From assembly GCF_019209935.1 (NCBI RefSeq), contig NZ_JAHUTN010000011.1:1-64000 (forward strand): 64,000 nt of DNA. Reading direction: 5' to 3'. Under the pieces are notes generated by a model, which saw only the letters and a program-made list of their open reading frames with translations, was not told the origin of the DNA and did not search any database. Shown here piece after piece: positions 15,416 to 28,653 of the stretch. The position numbers and the translations under genes are program-made. Source of the stretch: Corynebacterium sp. TAE3-ERU16 (GTDB taxonomy: Bacteria > Actinomycetota > Actinomycetes > Mycobacteriales > Mycobacteriaceae). Each line of letters opens with the position of its first letter. Position 1 is the first letter of the stretch.

Positions 15416-16432
15416 GTGCCCGCGCGGATCGGGGATGTGCCGGTTCCCCGCACCTGCCCGCACTTTCTCACCCTGCGTCACGCGGTCAGGCGGGTCGAGG
15501 CCCCCGGCCGGCCCGCTGTGCTCGGGGTGTCCGGAGGGCCGGATTCCCTGATGCTCGCGGCGGCCGCCCGTGCCGAGGGGGTGGTCGTGCACGCGGTCTG
15601 CGTCGACCACGGGCTGCAGCCCGGGAGCGGCGCTCAGGCGGAGAGCGCCGCCGCCCAGGTGCGTTCTATGGGGGGAACCGCCCAGGTCGCCGTCGTCGAC
15701 CCGTCCGGGTTCACCGGTGGGACCGAGGCGGCGGCCCGTGCCGCGCGCTACCGGGTCCTCGGTGCCGTCGCCGCCCGGCTCGGTACCGCGGTGTGGGTCG
15801 GGCACACCCTCGACGACCGCGCCGAGACCCTGCTGCTCGCGGCGCTCCGGGGCAACCCTGGCGGCCTCGCGGAGGAGGGGATCGTCCCCGGAACCGCGGA
15901 CGCGGAGGACCCCGTCCCGTTGATCCGCCCCTTCCTCGGCGTCCGCCGCGCGGACACCGTCGGCGCGGCCCGTGAGCTCGGCCTGACGCCGTGGCACGAC
16001 CCACACAACAGCGACACCGCCTTCCGCCGGGTGGCGCTCCGGAGGGAGATCCTGCCGGCGCTCGCCGAACTCGTCGGGGGAGACCCGGCTCCCGCTCTCG
16101 CCGAGGCATCCGCCAAAGCGACGCAGGACTCCGAGCTGCTCGACCGCCTCGCCGATGACGTGCTCCGCAGGCACCGCGACGGTGCCGGGGACAGCGGGAC
16201 GGACGTCCTCCCGGTCGGGGTCGGGGACGAGCACCCGGCGCTGCGGCGCAGGATCATCGCCCGGTTTCTCCGGGACCACGGGGTGGTCGTCAGCACCCGC
16301 GGAATCTCCGGCGTCGACGCGCTTCTCGGTGACTGGCACGGGCAGGGGCCGGTCGCGGTGGGTGGAACCGCCGACGGGCGCAGGTTGGTTGTGGCGCGCC
16401 GTGGTGGCATTCTGACTGTGAGCACGTGCTGA
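15416..16432 (+). CDS. tilS: tRNA(Ile)-lysidine synthase
   Basis: 338 residues. Converts C34 of the CAU-anticodon tRNA-Ile to lysidine using ATP and lysine, so that it reads AUA. The PP-loop S-G-G-P-D-S lies near residues 39-44, with [10 protein letters not shown] near 128-137. The C-terminal extension found in E. coli TilS is reduced, as usual for actinobacteria. GTG start 7 bp after dacB; the 3' end runs into the hpt region. Confidence 0.93.
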   Translation: MPARIGDVPVPRTCPHFLTLRHAVRRVEAPGRPAVLGVSGGPDSLMLAAAARAEGVVVHAVCVDHGLQPGSGAQAESAAAQVRSMGGTAQVAVVDPSGFTGGTEAAARAARYRVLGAVAARLGTAVWVGHTLDDRAETLLLAALRGNPGGLAEEGIVPGTADAEDPVPLIRPFLGVRRADTVGAARELGLTPWHDPHNSDTAFRRVALRREILPALAELVGGDPAPALAEASAKATQDSELLDRLADDVLRRHRDGAGDSGTDVLPVGVGDEHPALRRRIIARFLRDHGVVVSTRGISGVDALLGDWHGQGPVAVGGTADGRRLVVARRGGILTVSTC

Positions 16433-16496
16433 AGGACACTCTGTGACCGGGCTCACCGTGCCGCGAGCGAACGACGACGAAGGGTCGAGACACACC

Positions 16497-17081
16497 ATGC
16501 ACGAACAGCTGAACAACCCTGTCCCCGACGGGCCCTACGGAACCGACGTGGAGAAGGTCCTCGTCACCGAGGCCGATCTGCAGCGCCGGGTCGCGGAGAT
16601 GGCGGCGAAGGTGTCCGCCGAACACGCCGACGACGAGCAGGACCTCATCCTCATCGGGGTCCTCAAGGGGGCCGTCTTCTTCATGACCGATTTCGCCCGC
16701 GCGCTGACGATCCCCTCCCAGATGGAGTTCATGGCGGTGTCCTCCTACGGCAACGCCAGTTCATCGTCCGGCGTCGTCCGGATCCTGAAGGACCTCGACC
16801 GCAACATCGCCGGCCGCAACGTCCTCATCGTGGAGGACATCATCGACTCCGGGCTCACGCTCTCCTGGTTGATCAAGAACCTGAGGAGCCGTGGGCCGAA
16901 GACCCTCGAGGTCATCTCCCTGCTCCGCAAGCCGGAGGCGGTGAAGGCGAAGGTCGACTTCTCCGACATCGGGTTCGACATCCCGAATGAATTCGTCGTC
17001 GGCTACGGCCTCGACTACGCCGAGCGCTACCGTGACCTGCCCTATGTCGGCAGCCTGCACCCGAGTGTCTACGCAGACTGA
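16497..17081 (+). CDS. hpt: hypoxanthine phosphoribosyltransferase
   Basis: 194 residues. Salvages hypoxanthine (and guanine) with PRPP. The PRPP-binding signature [13 protein letters not shown] lies near 108-120, with G-V-L-K-G-A near 57 and the flexible-loop S-Y-G near 83. The ATG at 16497 (M-H-E-Q) matches the family length; a GTG at 16443 would add 18 residues. It follows tilS closely and precedes ftsH by 188 bp. Confidence 0.95.
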   Translation: MHEQLNNPVPDGPYGTDVEKVLVTEADLQRRVAEMAAKVSAEHADDEQDLILIGVLKGAVFFMTDFARALTIPSQMEFMAVSSYGNASSSSGVVRILKDLDRNIAGRNVLIVEDIIDSGLTLSWLIKNLRSRGPKTLEVISLLRKPEAVKAKVDFSDIGFDIPNEFVVGYGLDYAERYRDLPYVGSLHPSVYAD

Positions 17082-17269
17082 CCGTGCCGGGCGGCCGCCC
17101 GGCACGGCCCGGGTACCCTGTGTGTGAGCTGCGCCGGGGATGATTCTCCGGCGCCCCGTCCACCGGCACGCTGTCCGTGCCCCGCAACGACTTGAAAAGA
17201 AAGGGCCCGGCGACCGCGCCCCGACGACACGACACAGCCGTCGGGACCGTCCGCCGGCTTGGCTTGTGA

Positions 17270-19916
<2,647 letters not shown>

Positions 19917-19933
<17 letters not shown>

Positions 19934-20495
19934 TCTGGAGCGGGCCGCCGCGGCGGTACGGGAACTGCTCCTCGCGGTGGGGGAGGACCCCGACCGGGAG
20001 GGGCTGAAGGAGACCCCCGACCGGGTCGCCCGGGCGTACGCCGAGGTTTTCGCGGGGCTGCACGCCGACCCTTCCGAGGTGCTCGCCAAGACCTTCAACG
20101 AGGACCACCAGGAACTCGTCCTCGTGCGGGACATCCCCATCTACTCGACCTGCGAGCATCATCTCGTACCGTTCTTCGGGGTGGCGCACATCGGCTACAT
20201 CCCCGGGAAGAGCGGACGGGTCACCGGTCTGTCCAAGCTCGCCAGGCTGGCGGATCTCTACGCCAAGCGCCCCCAGGTCCAGGAACGCCTCACCCGGCAG
20301 ATCGCCGATGCGCTGGTCAACCGGCTCGATCCACAGGCGGTCATCGTCGTGATCGAGTGTGAACACCTGTGCATGGCGATGCGCGGTATCCGCAAGCCCG
20401 GAGCCACGACCATGACCTCGGCGGTCCGTGGTGGATTCCAGCACAACGCCGCCTCCCGTGCCGAGGCGCTGAGCCTCATCCGGGCGAAGCAGTGA
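19917..20495 (+). CDS. folE: GTP cyclohydrolase I
   Basis: 192 residues. First step of folate synthesis, GTP to dihydroneopterin triphosphate. The zinc-binding and active-site motif [10 protein letters not shown] lies near 78-87 and the second cysteine in E-C-E-H-L-C near 148. Starts inside the 3' end of ftsH (GGGAGGAAG upstream of ATG), indicating translational coupling to it; its own stop overlaps folP by 4 nt. Confidence 0.96.
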
Positions 20496-21409
20496 CCACC
20501 GGGGCCGTCACACGGACACCCCGCCGGTCACCCGACGGGCTCCCCGTCCGGGACCGGTGCCTGGTCATGGGCATCGTCAACGTCACGGAGGACTCCTTCT
20601 CCGACGGCGGCCGCTACCTCGACCCCGAGGTGGCCGTCGCGCACGCCCGCGAGCTCGTCGCGTCGGGGGCGGACATCATCGACGTCGGCGGGGAGTCGAC
20701 CCGCCCCGGTGCCGTCCGGGTTGACCCGGACGTGGAACTGCGCCGGACCGCCCCGGTGATCCGTGCCCTCACCGAAGAGGGGATCCCCACGTCGGTGGAC
20801 ACGATGCGGGCCGGCGTCGCAGCAGCTGCCGTGGAGGCCGGCGTCTCCCTGATCAACGACGTCTCCGGCGGTCAGGCCGACCCGGACATGTTCCGGGTGA
20901 TGGCGCAGTCCGGGCTCCCGGCCTGCCTGATGCACTGGAAGACGGTCCGATTCGGGGACGCGTCGGGGGCCGCGCACACCGACGGCGACGTGGTCGCCGA
21001 CGTGCGGCGGCGGCTCGAGTGTCTCGCCGGGGAGGCGCAGGCCGCGGGGATCGCCCCGCACAACATCATCATCGATCCCGGTCTCGGCTTCGCCAAGACC
21101 CCGGAGGACAACTGGGCGCTGCTCGCGGCGCTGCCGGAGTTCACCTCGGGGCCCTACCCTGTCCTCGTGGGCGCGTCCCGGAAGCGGTTCCTCGCCGCGG
21201 TACGGAGCGACCGGGGACTGACCGGATCCGCGGATCCCGCGACAGCGGCGGTCACCACGCTCTCCGCGCACCACGGTGCCTGGGCCGTCCGGGTCCACGA
21301 CGTCGCGGTCTCCCGCGACGCGGTGGACGTCGCCGCCGCGTGGCGGAAGGCGGTCCGGGACACGAGTGAACACCAACTGGAAGGACGGGATTTTCCCGAA
21401 CATGGCTGA
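20492..21409 (+). CDS. folP: dihydropteroate synthase
   Basis: 305 residues. Condenses the pterin pyrophosphate with p-aminobenzoate; the sulfonamide target. Signatures are [15 protein letters not shown] near 26-40, D-V-G-G-E-S-T-R-P near 66-74 and G-A-S-R-K-R-F near 228-234. The GTG at 20492 overlaps the folE stop (GTGA), which fits the family N-terminus; the longer upstream frame lies in folE. Confidence 0.96.
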   Translation: MTTGAVTRTPRRSPDGLPVRDRCLVMGIVNVTEDSFSDGGRYLDPEVAVAHARELVASGADIIDVGGESTRPGAVRVDPDVELRRTAPVIRALTEEGIPTSVDTMRAGVAAAAVEAGVSLINDVSGGQADPDMFRVMAQSGLPACLMHWKTVRFGDASGAAHTDGDVVADVRRRLECLAGEAQAAGIAPHNIIIDPGLGFAKTPEDNWALLAALPEFTSGPYPVLVGASRKRFLAAVRSDRGLTGSADPATAAVTTLSAHHGAWAVRVHDVAVSRDAVDVAAAWRKAVRDTSEHQLEGRDFPEHG

Positions 21410-21788
21410 CAGAATCGAACTCAGGGGACTGAAGGTACACGGGCGGCACGGCGTGCTGTCCGCGGAACGAGCCGCGGGACAGGAGTTCATCGTCGACCTG
21501 ACCTGCTGGCTGGACTTCACCGCAGCCGCGGCCGGGGACGACCTGGAACGCACCGTCGACTACTCCGAGCTCGCGCAGCTCGCCCACAAGATCGTCGCGG
21601 GCAGCCCCCGGGACCTCATCGAGACCGTCGCCGCGGAGATCGCCGACACGGCTATGGGAGCATTCACACAGCTCTACGCCATCGAGGTGACGGTGCACAA
21701 ACCACACGCACCCATCCCGCTCGACTTCGCTGACGTGGCTGTCGTGGCGCGACGTTCCCGTGGCGGCCGGGGGCAGGGGCAGCCCTGA
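21402..21788 (+). CDS. folB: dihydroneopterin aldolase
   Basis: 128 residues, the whole FolB fold: L-K-V-H-G-R-H-G-V near 10-18, Y-S-E-L near 53, and the lysine of V-H-K-P near 101. Makes 6-hydroxymethyl-dihydropterin and glycolaldehyde. The ATG lies 8 nt inside folP and the stop shares a base with the folK ATG, so translation of the cluster is tightly coupled. The Gly/Arg-rich C-terminal tail is slightly longer than average. Confidence 0.95.
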   Translation: MADRIELRGLKVHGRHGVLSAERAAGQEFIVDLTCWLDFTAAAAGDDLERTVDYSELAQLAHKIVAGSPRDLIETVAAEIADTAMGAFTQLYAIEVTVHKPHAPIPLDFADVAVVARRSRGGRGQGQP

Positions 21789-22285
21789 TGCGCGCGGTCC
21801 TGTCAGTGGGCGCCAATCTCGATGACGCGACCCGCGCCGTGGAAGGTGTCCTGCGCCACTTCGCCCCGGAGACGGTCTCCGCCTCGCCGGTGTACGACAC
21901 CGCCCCCTGGGGGGTGACCGAGCAGCCCGATTTCGCCAACGCCGTCGTCATCATCGACACCACCGATGCGCCCGTGGAGTTGCTCGACCGCTGCCAGGCC
22001 CTCGAGAATGCCGCCGGTCGGGTCCGTGAGCTCCGGTGGGGGCCGCGGACCCTGGACGTCGACATCGTGCAGTGCGTCGCCGCGGACGGTTCCGAGATCC
22101 GCAGCGGCACCGAGCGGCTGACTCTCCCGCACCCGCACGCCCATGAGCGGGCGTTCGTCCTTGTGCCGTGGCTCGCAGCGGACCCCGGGGCCGTGCTCGC
22201 CGGGGTACCCGTGGCAGATCTGGTCGACGGGTTGCCGTCCGCGGACGTTGCCGGGGTGCGGCTGCCGGAGGAGCGCCGGTCGTGA
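21788..22285 (+). CDS. folK: 6-hydroxymethyl-7,8-dihydropterin pyrophosphokinase
   Basis: 165 residues. Activates the pterin with ATP for FolP. The HPPK signature R-W-G-P-R-T-L-D-V-D-I lies near 80-90, with V-G-A-N-L near 6-10. Its ATG overlaps the folB stop by one base (TGATG), and the next gene starts within its last codons, completing a folE-P-B-K block in pathway-related order. Confidence 0.95.
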   Translation: MRAVLSVGANLDDATRAVEGVLRHFAPETVSASPVYDTAPWGVTEQPDFANAVVIIDTTDAPVELLDRCQALENAAGRVRELRWGPRTLDVDIVQCVAADGSEIRSGTERLTLPHPHAHERAFVLVPWLAADPGAVLAGVPVADLVDGLPSADVAGVRLPEERRS

Positions 22286-22755
22286 GGGCGACCCAGATCC
22301 CGCTCCTCGTCGCGACGGCATTGTTCTGTGCCGGGGCCACGGCGATACTGACATGGCGTTTCTACGCGAATTTCATTCCGATATCGGTGACCGCATCGGT
22401 CACGCTGTGGCTCATGGCGGGACTGTGCGGGGTGTTGGCGTGGCGTGTCCGGGTCCATCTGGACAAGGGGCGGATAGGGCTCGACCGGAGCCAGCTCAAC
22501 CCGATCACCGTCGCACAGTGGCTCGTCATCGGGAAGGCCTCGGCGTGGACGGGAAGCGTCGTCGGTGGAGCGTATCTGGGGATGTCGGTCTACATCGTTC
22601 CGAGGTCGGGCACGTTGATCGCCGCCGCCGACGATCTCCCCGGGGTCCTCGTCTCGTTCCTCGGGGGGTTCGCCATGGCCGTCGCCGGAGTGATCCTGGA
22701 GCGCAGCTGCGAGGTGCCGCCACCGTCTGACGGGGAGCCCGCGGCCGTCGCGTGA
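22282..22755 (+). CDS. DUF3180-family membrane protein
   Basis: 157 residues with four hydrophobic segments (about 5-23, 30-50, 75-100, 118-138). DUF3180 proteins follow folK in most mycolata, as in M. tuberculosis, but their role is unknown. GTG start overlaps the folK stop (GTGA), so it is translationally coupled to the folate genes without any evident enzymatic link. Identified by position, size and topology. Confidence 0.85.
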   Translation: MRATQIPLLVATALFCAGATAILTWRFYANFIPISVTASVTLWLMAGLCGVLAWRVRVHLDKGRIGLDRSQLNPITVAQWLVIGKASAWTGSVVGGAYLGMSVYIVPRSGTLIAAADDLPGVLVSFLGGFAMAVAGVILERSCEVPPPSDGEPAAVA

Positions 22756-22838
22756 CCGGGGATCCGTGTTTCCCGGTGGTTCCGCCGGGCGCGCGTGCCT
22801 GGGGCGCCGGATCCGGGTCCTTTAGTACATTGGTATCC

Positions 22839-24176
22839 ATGAACGACGCCGATGAGACAGCGACAGCCCCCGGAACAGGGCCGGACCAGGGTCGACAGCG
22901 GAATGACATCTGGCAGGTGGCGCTGGTTGTTCTGGTTGTGCTCGCGGTGGTCGCCGTCGTGGTGATGCTGTTCACCGGTAGCGACGTCGCGTTGAAGATC
23001 AGTGTTGTCGCGGCCCTCTGGGCCGCTGTCCTCGGGATAATCCTCGTCGCCCGTTACCGCGGTCAGGTCGCTGCTGTGGAACGCGAGCGGGAGCTCGCGG
23101 AGCGGGAATACGAGGAGGACCTCCGGCTCGAGACCGCCGTGCACCGGGAGCAGGAGCACATTCTCCAGCAGAGCTACCTCGAATCCCTGGACGAGTACCG
23201 GGACACCGCCCTCGCCGAGATCCGGGAACAACTCGAAGCCATGCGGGCGCAGCTGGAGGAGCTCAGCGGACAGACCTGGAGCTACGAACCCGCCGCCCTG
23301 CAGGCCGAGGCACGTCGGATCCAGGAGCTGCTGGCCGGTCCGGCCCGGACCGCGGACGACTCCGGGCGGCACGGCCACCCCGGAGCGGACACCGCGGAAG
23401 CACAGACCCCGGTTCGCGCGGAACCCGCGGTGTCGGAGGTTCCCGTGGAAGAGGAGTCCCGGGACATCCGGGATGTCGAGGATGTCGAGGAGGTCTCCCC
23501 CGAGGAACAGGCGCCGGCCACCTCCCCGGTCCGGCCCCCCGCCGCGGCGGACGCCGACATTCCGGCCGCCTCCGGATCACGCTCACCGTCAGCGGTCGAG
23601 GCCCGACGGCCGGAACCCTCCGCCGGGGCCGTGGAGGACGCGACAATCGCAACCGGCCACCCGGACGGCGACTCAGCCGCTGAAGACGCCGTCGACGACG
23701 AGGACACCACCGGGGCTTTCGCGCCCGTGTCCAGGCCCTCCTGGTTGACCTCACCGTCGGCCCTGAAGCCGAATCCGCTGATCACCGGCGGATCCGTGCC
23801 GGGGGGTGGGGTGCCCACCGACGCCAGCTACCTGATCGCCGGCGGTTCCCGGGACACGGAACAGGCACCCTCATCCGGGTCGGCAGCGGAGGATCCGCCA
23901 CCGTGGCCCGCCACCGGGGCGGATTCCGGCTCCCACGGGGTTCACGGGGACAAGGGTTTCGACACCGGCGCCATGGGGACGGTCCCCTGGGACGCGTCCG
24001 AGCGGTCTGCGGCGCACGCTGCCCCGCCTGCCGGTTCCCCGGACGAGCGTCGGGACGCCGGGCACGACACCGAGGTCCCCCGGCACGGGCGGCGTCGCCG
24101 GGACGAGCGTGGCGGCGGCATCTCGGTCGCCGAACTACTGGAGAATCTCCGCGACAACGCGGACGACGATCAGTGA
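22839..24176 (+). CDS. DUF6779-like membrane protein with long acidic tail
   Basis: 445 residues: two adjacent membrane helices (about 22-45 and 52-72), a coiled coil of about 80 residues rich in Glu/Arg (85-165), then about 270 residues of Pro/Asp/Glu/Ser-rich probably disordered sequence and a short basic segment near the end (R-R-R-D-E). Homologues sit in this spot in related genomes; function unknown. TACATT ends 7 nt before the ATG and no Shine-Dalgarno is visible, so it may have its own leaderless promoter. Its last codons overlap the DUF2520 gene. Confidence 0.78.
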   Translation: MNDADETATAPGTGPDQGRQRNDIWQVALVVLVVLAVVAVVVMLFTGSDVALKISVVAALWAAVLGIILVARYRGQVAAVERERELAEREYEEDLRLETAVHREQEHILQQSYLESLDEYRDTALAEIREQLEAMRAQLEELSGQTWSYEPAALQAEARRIQELLAGPARTADDSGRHGHPGADTAEAQTPVRAEPAVSEVPVEEESRDIRDVEDVEEVSPEEQAPATSPVRPPAAADADIPAASGSRSPSAVEARRPEPSAGAVEDATIATGHPDGDSAAEDAVDDEDTTGAFAPVSRPSWLTSPSALKPNPLITGGSVPGGGVPTDASYLIAGGSRDTEQAPSSGSAAEDPPPWPATGADSGSHGVHGDKGFDTGAMGTVPWDASERSAAHAAPPAGSPDERRDAGHDTEVPRHGRRRRDERGGGISVAELLENLRDNADDDQ

Positions 24177-25078
24177 CCCCGCCGCGGCTGAGGATCGGGT
24201 TCTACGGAACTGATGGGATCGCTGCGGGACTGGCTGAACGGTTGACCGGCATCGGGCACAGGGTCGTCGCCGCCGTCGATCCCCGGCGAACCGACATCCG
24301 GTTCCGGTTTCCGGCCGGTGGTGGGGTGGACACGGAGATCGGGGCGTTGCGGCGGTGCGAGCTCGTCCTCATCTGTGTGGCCGACGAGGATCTCCCGGTC
24401 GCGGTCGGGGAGCTGATCCCGCACGTGAGCAGGGCACAGATGATCGCCCATCTGTGTGCCTCCCAGGGCACGCGGGCACTCGGACCCCTCGTCGACGAGG
24501 TGGCACTGGTGATGGCGCTCCACCCGTGCGTGTACCCCGTCGGCTCCCCGGACAAGGCGGGTGTGCTCCGCGACGCCGACGCCCTGGAGTCGGTGCCGTG
24601 GCTCGTGACAGCCGACCCCGGGCCGCCGGAGGGAGTGGCTGAGGTGTTCGTCGCCGAGCTCGGCGGTTGGCCCGTCCCCGTGCCGGAGAACGAGCGGCCG
24701 GCGTTCGCCGCCGGGCTGCAGCACGCCACGGAGCATCTGATGACAGTGGTCGATGACGCGTGTTCCATGATCGACGAGGCCTACTTCCGCAGTGGCGGTC
24801 CGCAGGAGGGGATCGGGCGCGCGCTGCTCCGGCAGACGTCGCGCAGGGTGCTCGAGGTGGCGCTCGCGGATCCGGACCACAGCGTGCCGGGGCCGGTCTA
24901 CCGGGCGTCCGTGGACACGGTCCGCAGGCAGCACGATCTGGGGATCCCGGATAGCGCGACGGCCCGGAGCTACCGTGACCTGGCCCGGCGGACCGCGGAG
25001 CTCACTCCGTTCGGTGACATCGACATCGAGTTGTGGGCGGACCAGCCTTCCGGCGGGGATCCCGGGCGCGAGGAATGA
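24173..25078 (+). CDS. Rossmann-like/DUF2520 domain protein
   Basis: 301 residues. N-terminal Rossmann-type nucleotide-binding half (I-G-F-Y-G-T-D-G near 7-14, L-V-L-I-C-V-A-D-E near 63-71) and C-terminal helical DUF2520 half, resembling 6-phosphogluconate/ketopantoate-type dehydrogenases. In mycolata it usually lies just before panC, suggesting a link to pantothenate synthesis, but here panC is about 21 kb away. Start GTG overlaps the preceding stop. No substrate can be assigned. Confidence 0.85.
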   Translation: MTPPRLRIGFYGTDGIAAGLAERLTGIGHRVVAAVDPRRTDIRFRFPAGGGVDTEIGALRRCELVLICVADEDLPVAVGELIPHVSRAQMIAHLCASQGTRALGPLVDEVALVMALHPCVYPVGSPDKAGVLRDADALESVPWLVTADPGPPEGVAEVFVAELGGWPVPVPENERPAFAAGLQHATEHLMTVVDDACSMIDEAYFRSGGPQEGIGRALLRQTSRRVLEVALADPDHSVPGPVYRASVDTVRRQHDLGIPDSATARSYRDLARRTAELTPFGDIDIELWADQPSGGDPGREE

Positions 25079-25276
25079 CCGGATCACCCCCGATTGGGGT
25101 CTCTCTTTAGTCGAGTGACATTCGTGCAGACCATCACATGTATCAGAGTTTCATCTGTATTGCTTCACGCCAACATGGCTGCTCGGACCCTCTTTCCTGG
25201 GCATCGCCACTCCCGGCGATGGGGACCGGCGATGTCACCGACACGGTAAACCCGAATGTCGGATGCCGATTCTGCA

Positions 25277-25282
25277 TAGGCT
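25277..25282 (+). promoter_or_regulatory. nsrR -10 hexamer (leaderless start)
   Basis: TAGGCT ends 6 nt before the nsrR GTG and there is no ribosome-binding site. The preceding 200 bp (25079-25276) are AT-richer than average and contain ATCAGA-N6-TCTG around 25142-25157, a possible operator for the iron-sulfur regulator. Confidence 0.45.
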
Positions 25283-25288
25283 CTAGGC

Positions 25289-25747
25289 GTGCAACTGACC
25301 CGGTTCTCCGATCTCGCCCTGCGGACCCTCATGCGTCTCGGGGAGGCTTCCGCAGTCGGTGCCACCCGTGTGACGGTGGCCGACCTGGCCGCCGCCATCG
25401 AGGCCCCCGACACCCACGTCGCCAAGGTCGTGTCCAGACTGGCCAAGCTCGGTGTCGTACGCAGCATCCGCGGCCGGTCCGGCGGCGTTCTCCTCTCGGA
25501 GTCGGCACCGACCCACAGCGTCGGTGCACTGCTCCGCGAGCTGGAACCGAAATCACCGGTGATCGACTGCTCGGTACCGTCCCCCTGTCCCTATCTGGAG
25601 GGGGACTGCCTGCTGCGGCACCGGCTCGCCGACGCCACGGAAGCTTTCTACCGGAGCCTGGATGATCTCCGCGTCGCGGACCTCATCGCCGATGCCGCAC
25701 CAGCCCGACGGGGCGCCGTTCCCCTGGGTCTACCGCACTCCCAATGA
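25289..25747 (+). CDS. nsrR: Rrf2-family nitric-oxide-sensing repressor NsrR
   Basis: 152 residues. Rrf2 helix-turn-helix (V-T-V-A-D-L-A-A-A-I near 28-37, H-V-A-K-V-V-S-R-L near 43-51, wing R-G-R-S-G-G-V-L-L near 61-69) and three cysteines at 94, 100 and 107 (C-X5-C-X6-C) suited to an iron-sulfur cluster. It lies 65 bp ahead of the flavohaemoglobin gene, the classic NsrR target. NO destruction of the cluster would release repression. GTG start with no Shine-Dalgarno. Confidence 0.88.
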   Translation: MQLTRFSDLALRTLMRLGEASAVGATRVTVADLAAAIEAPDTHVAKVVSRLAKLGVVRSIRGRSGGVLLSESAPTHSVGALLRELEPKSPVIDCSVPSPCPYLEGDCLLRHRLADATEAFYRSLDDLRVADLIADAAPARRGAVPLGLPHSQ

Positions 25748-25812
25748 CCCCCGCCCGCGCGGGCGTGCCGCTCCACGCCGCAACGGATCATCTACCGAGG
25801 AGCAACCAGCTC

Positions 25813-26982
25813 ATGTTCGTGACCACCCAGCCCGACACCTCCCGCACGCTGTCCGAGAAGAACGCCGACATCGTCCGCGCGACCCTGCCCGTGATCGGCG
25901 CGCACATCAACGAGATCACCCCGATCTTCTACGACAAGATGTTCACCGCGCACCCGGAGCTGATCAGCGACCTGTTCAACCGGGGCAACCAGGCCGCCGG
26001 TGAACAGCCGAAGGCGCTCGCCGCGTCGATCGCCACCTTCGCCACCATGCTCGTCGACCCGGACGCCCCGGACCCGGTCGAGATGCTCGGCCGCATCGGC
26101 CACAAGCACGTCTCCCTCGGCGTGACCCGCGACCAGTACCAGATCGTCCACGACAATCTCTTCGCCGCCATCGTCGACGTCCTGGGTGACGCGATCACCC
26201 CCGAGATCGCCGGCGCGTGGGACGAGGTCTACTGGCTCATGGCGGACGTTCTGATCGACTTCGAGGAGGACCTCTACGCCTCCGACGGTGTCGGGCCCGG
26301 CGAGGTGTTCCGCGATGTCACGGTCACCGAGAAGTACGATCTCCCCGGTGACGTGACCGTCTACACCCTGAGCGGTGATCTCTCGATCCCGCGTCCCGGC
26401 CAGTACACCTCGGTCGGGGTGAAGTTGGACGACGGCGCGCGCCAGCTGCGCCAGTACTCCATCATCGGCGGCGACGCCACGAAACTGACCATCGCGGTCC
26501 GCCGCGAGGGCGAGGTATCCGGGTTCCTGCGCGACCGTGTCGACGTCGGGGACACCGTCCAGGCGACCCTGCCCGCCGGTGACCTCGTCCTCGACGACGC
26601 CGACAACCCGGTCGTCCTCGTGTCCTCCGGAATCGGATCCACGCCGATGACCGGCATGCTGCACCACCTCGCGACGACCGGTTCGTCCCGTCCGGTCACC
26701 GTTCTGCACACCGATGTCGACGAGGAGCACTTCGCGCAGCACGAGCAGATGGCCGCGTACGTCGCCGAGATCCCCGGCGCCACGATGCAGGTCCGCTACC
26801 GCTCGAACAACGAGCGCATCGACATCGCGGAGCACCTGCCCGCCGGGGCGACCGTGTACCTGTGCGGCGGCAACGGCTTCCTGCAGGCGCTGCGCGACCA
26901 GATCGCGGCCCTGCCCGCCGACCGCGCGCCGAAGGCCGTGCACTTCGAGCTGTTCTCCCCGAACGACTGGCTCATCAGCTAG
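25813..26982 (+). CDS. hmp: flavohaemoglobin (nitric oxide dioxygenase)
   Basis: 389 residues. Globin domain (1-140) with the proximal haem histidine at 99 (H-K-H-V), then FAD domain (R-Q-Y-S-I near 213) and NAD(P)H domain (S-S-G-I-G-S-T-P near 273-280, C-G-G-N-G near 358). Oxidises NO to nitrate at the expense of NAD(P)H. AGGAG is 10 nt upstream of the ATG at 25813; the frame extends further up only into nsrR. Paired with nsrR as a detoxification cassette. Confidence 0.95.
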   Translation: MFVTTQPDTSRTLSEKNADIVRATLPVIGAHINEITPIFYDKMFTAHPELISDLFNRGNQAAGEQPKALAASIATFATMLVDPDAPDPVEMLGRIGHKHVSLGVTRDQYQIVHDNLFAAIVDVLGDAITPEIAGAWDEVYWLMADVLIDFEEDLYASDGVGPGEVFRDVTVTEKYDLPGDVTVYTLSGDLSIPRPGQYTSVGVKLDDGARQLRQYSIIGGDATKLTIAVRREGEVSGFLRDRVDVGDTVQATLPAGDLVLDDADNPVVLVSSGIGSTPMTGMLHHLATTGSSRPVTVLHTDVDEEHFAQHEQMAAYVAEIPGATMQVRYRSNNERIDIAEHLPAGATVYLCGGNGFLQALRDQIAALPADRAPKAVHFELFSPNDWLIS

Positions 26983-27032
26983 CGACGCCCGGGAGGTGAT
27001 CGGCGCACACGTATCGACTACGCTGGCGGGAT

Positions 27033-28643
27033 GTGACTGACACGAAGAAGAACCCCGCCGTGACCACGCCCGACGCCGACGACGTCCCGGAGCAGCTCCG
27101 CATCCGCCGTGAGAAGCGGGCCCGGCTGCTCGACGCCGGCGTCGAGGCCTACCCGGTGGAGGTGAAGCGCAGCACGTCCATCGCGGACCTGCGGGACCGC
27201 TACCGGGTTCTCCCCGAGGACGCCGACGAGGCCGCCGCCGTCGAACGCGAGGACGGCGTCACCTACCTGGAGAAGGGACAGGAGACCGACGACACCGTCT
27301 CCATCGCCGGCCGGGTCATCTTCGTGCGCAACACCGGAAAACTCTGCTTCGCCAGCATCCAGGACGGCGACGGCACCCAGGTGCAGGCCATGCTCTCCCT
27401 CGCGGAGATCGGCGAGGACGCGCTCGCGGGCTGGAAGAGCGACGTCGACCTCGGTGACTTCGTCTCCGTCACCGGCCGGGTCATCTCCTCCCGTCGCGGC
27501 GAACTCTCCGTCATGGCCTCGGAGTGGCAGATGGCGTCCAAGTCGCTGCGCCCCCTGCCCGTCGCCCACAAGGACCTGAGCGAGGACACCCGCGTCCGGC
27601 ACCGCTACACCGACCTGATCATGCGCCCCGCCGCACGGGAGAACGCGCTGACCCGGATCAGGGTGATGCGCGCACTGCGCCACCACCTGGAGGACGAGGG
27701 CTTCCTCGAGGTCGAGACCCCGATGCTGCAGACCCTGCACGGTGGCGCCGCCGCCCGCCCCTTCAAGACCCACTCGAACGCCCTCGACATCGACCTCTAC
27801 CTGCGCATCGCACCGGAGCTCTACCTCAAGCGCTGCGTCGTCGGCGGCATCGACCGCGTCTTCGAGGTCAACCGCAACTTCCGCAACGAGGGCGTCGACT
27901 CATCCCACAGCCCCGAGTTCGCGATGCTGGAGACCTACCAGGCGTGGGGCACCTACGACGACGGCGCGGAGACCATCAAGAATCTCATCCAGGCCGTCGC
28001 CACCGAGGTGTTCGGCTCCACCACGGTCACCCTCGCCGACGGTACCGAGTATGACCTCGGCGGGGAAACGTGGCAGACCCTCGAGATGTACCCCTCGCTC
28101 AACGAGGCGCTCGCCCGGAAGTACCCCGGGCAGCCCGAGGTCACCGTGGACAGCACCGTCGAGGAACTCAGGGCCATCGCGGAGGTGATCGGTCTGACGG
28201 TCCCGCAGAACGCAGGCTGGGGCCACGGCAAGCTCGTCGAGGAGATCTGGGAGGTGCTCTGCGAGGACCAGCTCCACGGCCCCGTCTTCGTCCGCGACTT
28301 CCCCGTCGAGACCTCACCGCTGACCCGCCAGCACCGCGACAAGCCCGGGGTCACCGAGAAGTGGGACCTCTACGTCCGCGGCTTCGAGCTGGCCACCGGC
28401 TACTCCGAGCTCATCGACCCCGTCATCCAGCGGGAGCGGTTCGTCGACCAGGCCCGGCTAGCCGCCGACGGCGACGACGAGGCGATGGTCCTCGACGAGG
28501 ACTTCCTCACCGCGATGGAGCAGGGCATGCCCCCGACCGCCGGCTGCGGCATGGGAATCGACCGGCTGCTCATGGCGCTGACCGGCCTCGGGATCAGGGA
28601 GACGATCCTGTTCCCGATGGTCAAGCCCGAGCCCAGGCAGTAG
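27033..28643 (+). CDS. lysS: lysyl-tRNA synthetase (class II)
   Basis: 536 residues. Anticodon-binding OB fold (about 90-190) followed by the class II catalytic core: motif 2 F-R-N-E-G-V-D near 287-293 and motif 3 G-C-G-M-G-I-D-R-L near 505-513. Charges tRNA-Lys. GTG start at 27033, where an upstream in-frame ATG is immediately followed by TGA in another frame; TACGCT lies 10 nt upstream, so the leader is very short. Closed by the hairpin at 28654-28698. Confidence 0.96.
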   Translation: MTDTKKNPAVTTPDADDVPEQLRIRREKRARLLDAGVEAYPVEVKRSTSIADLRDRYRVLPEDADEAAAVEREDGVTYLEKGQETDDTVSIAGRVIFVRNTGKLCFASIQDGDGTQVQAMLSLAEIGEDALAGWKSDVDLGDFVSVTGRVISSRRGELSVMASEWQMASKSLRPLPVAHKDLSEDTRVRHRYTDLIMRPAARENALTRIRVMRALRHHLEDEGFLEVETPMLQTLHGGAAARPFKTHSNALDIDLYLRIAPELYLKRCVVGGIDRVFEVNRNFRNEGVDSSHSPEFAMLETYQAWGTYDDGAETIKNLIQAVATEVFGSTTVTLADGTEYDLGGETWQTLEMYPSLNEALARKYPGQPEVTVDSTVEELRAIAEVIGLTVPQNAGWGHGKLVEEIWEVLCEDQLHGPVFVRDFPVETSPLTRQHRDKPGVTEKWDLYVRGFELATGYSELIDPVIQRERFVDQARLAADGDDEAMVLDEDFLTAMEQGMPPTAGCGMGIDRLLMALTGLGIRETILFPMVKPEPRQ

Positions 28644-28653
28644 CACCCGCCAC

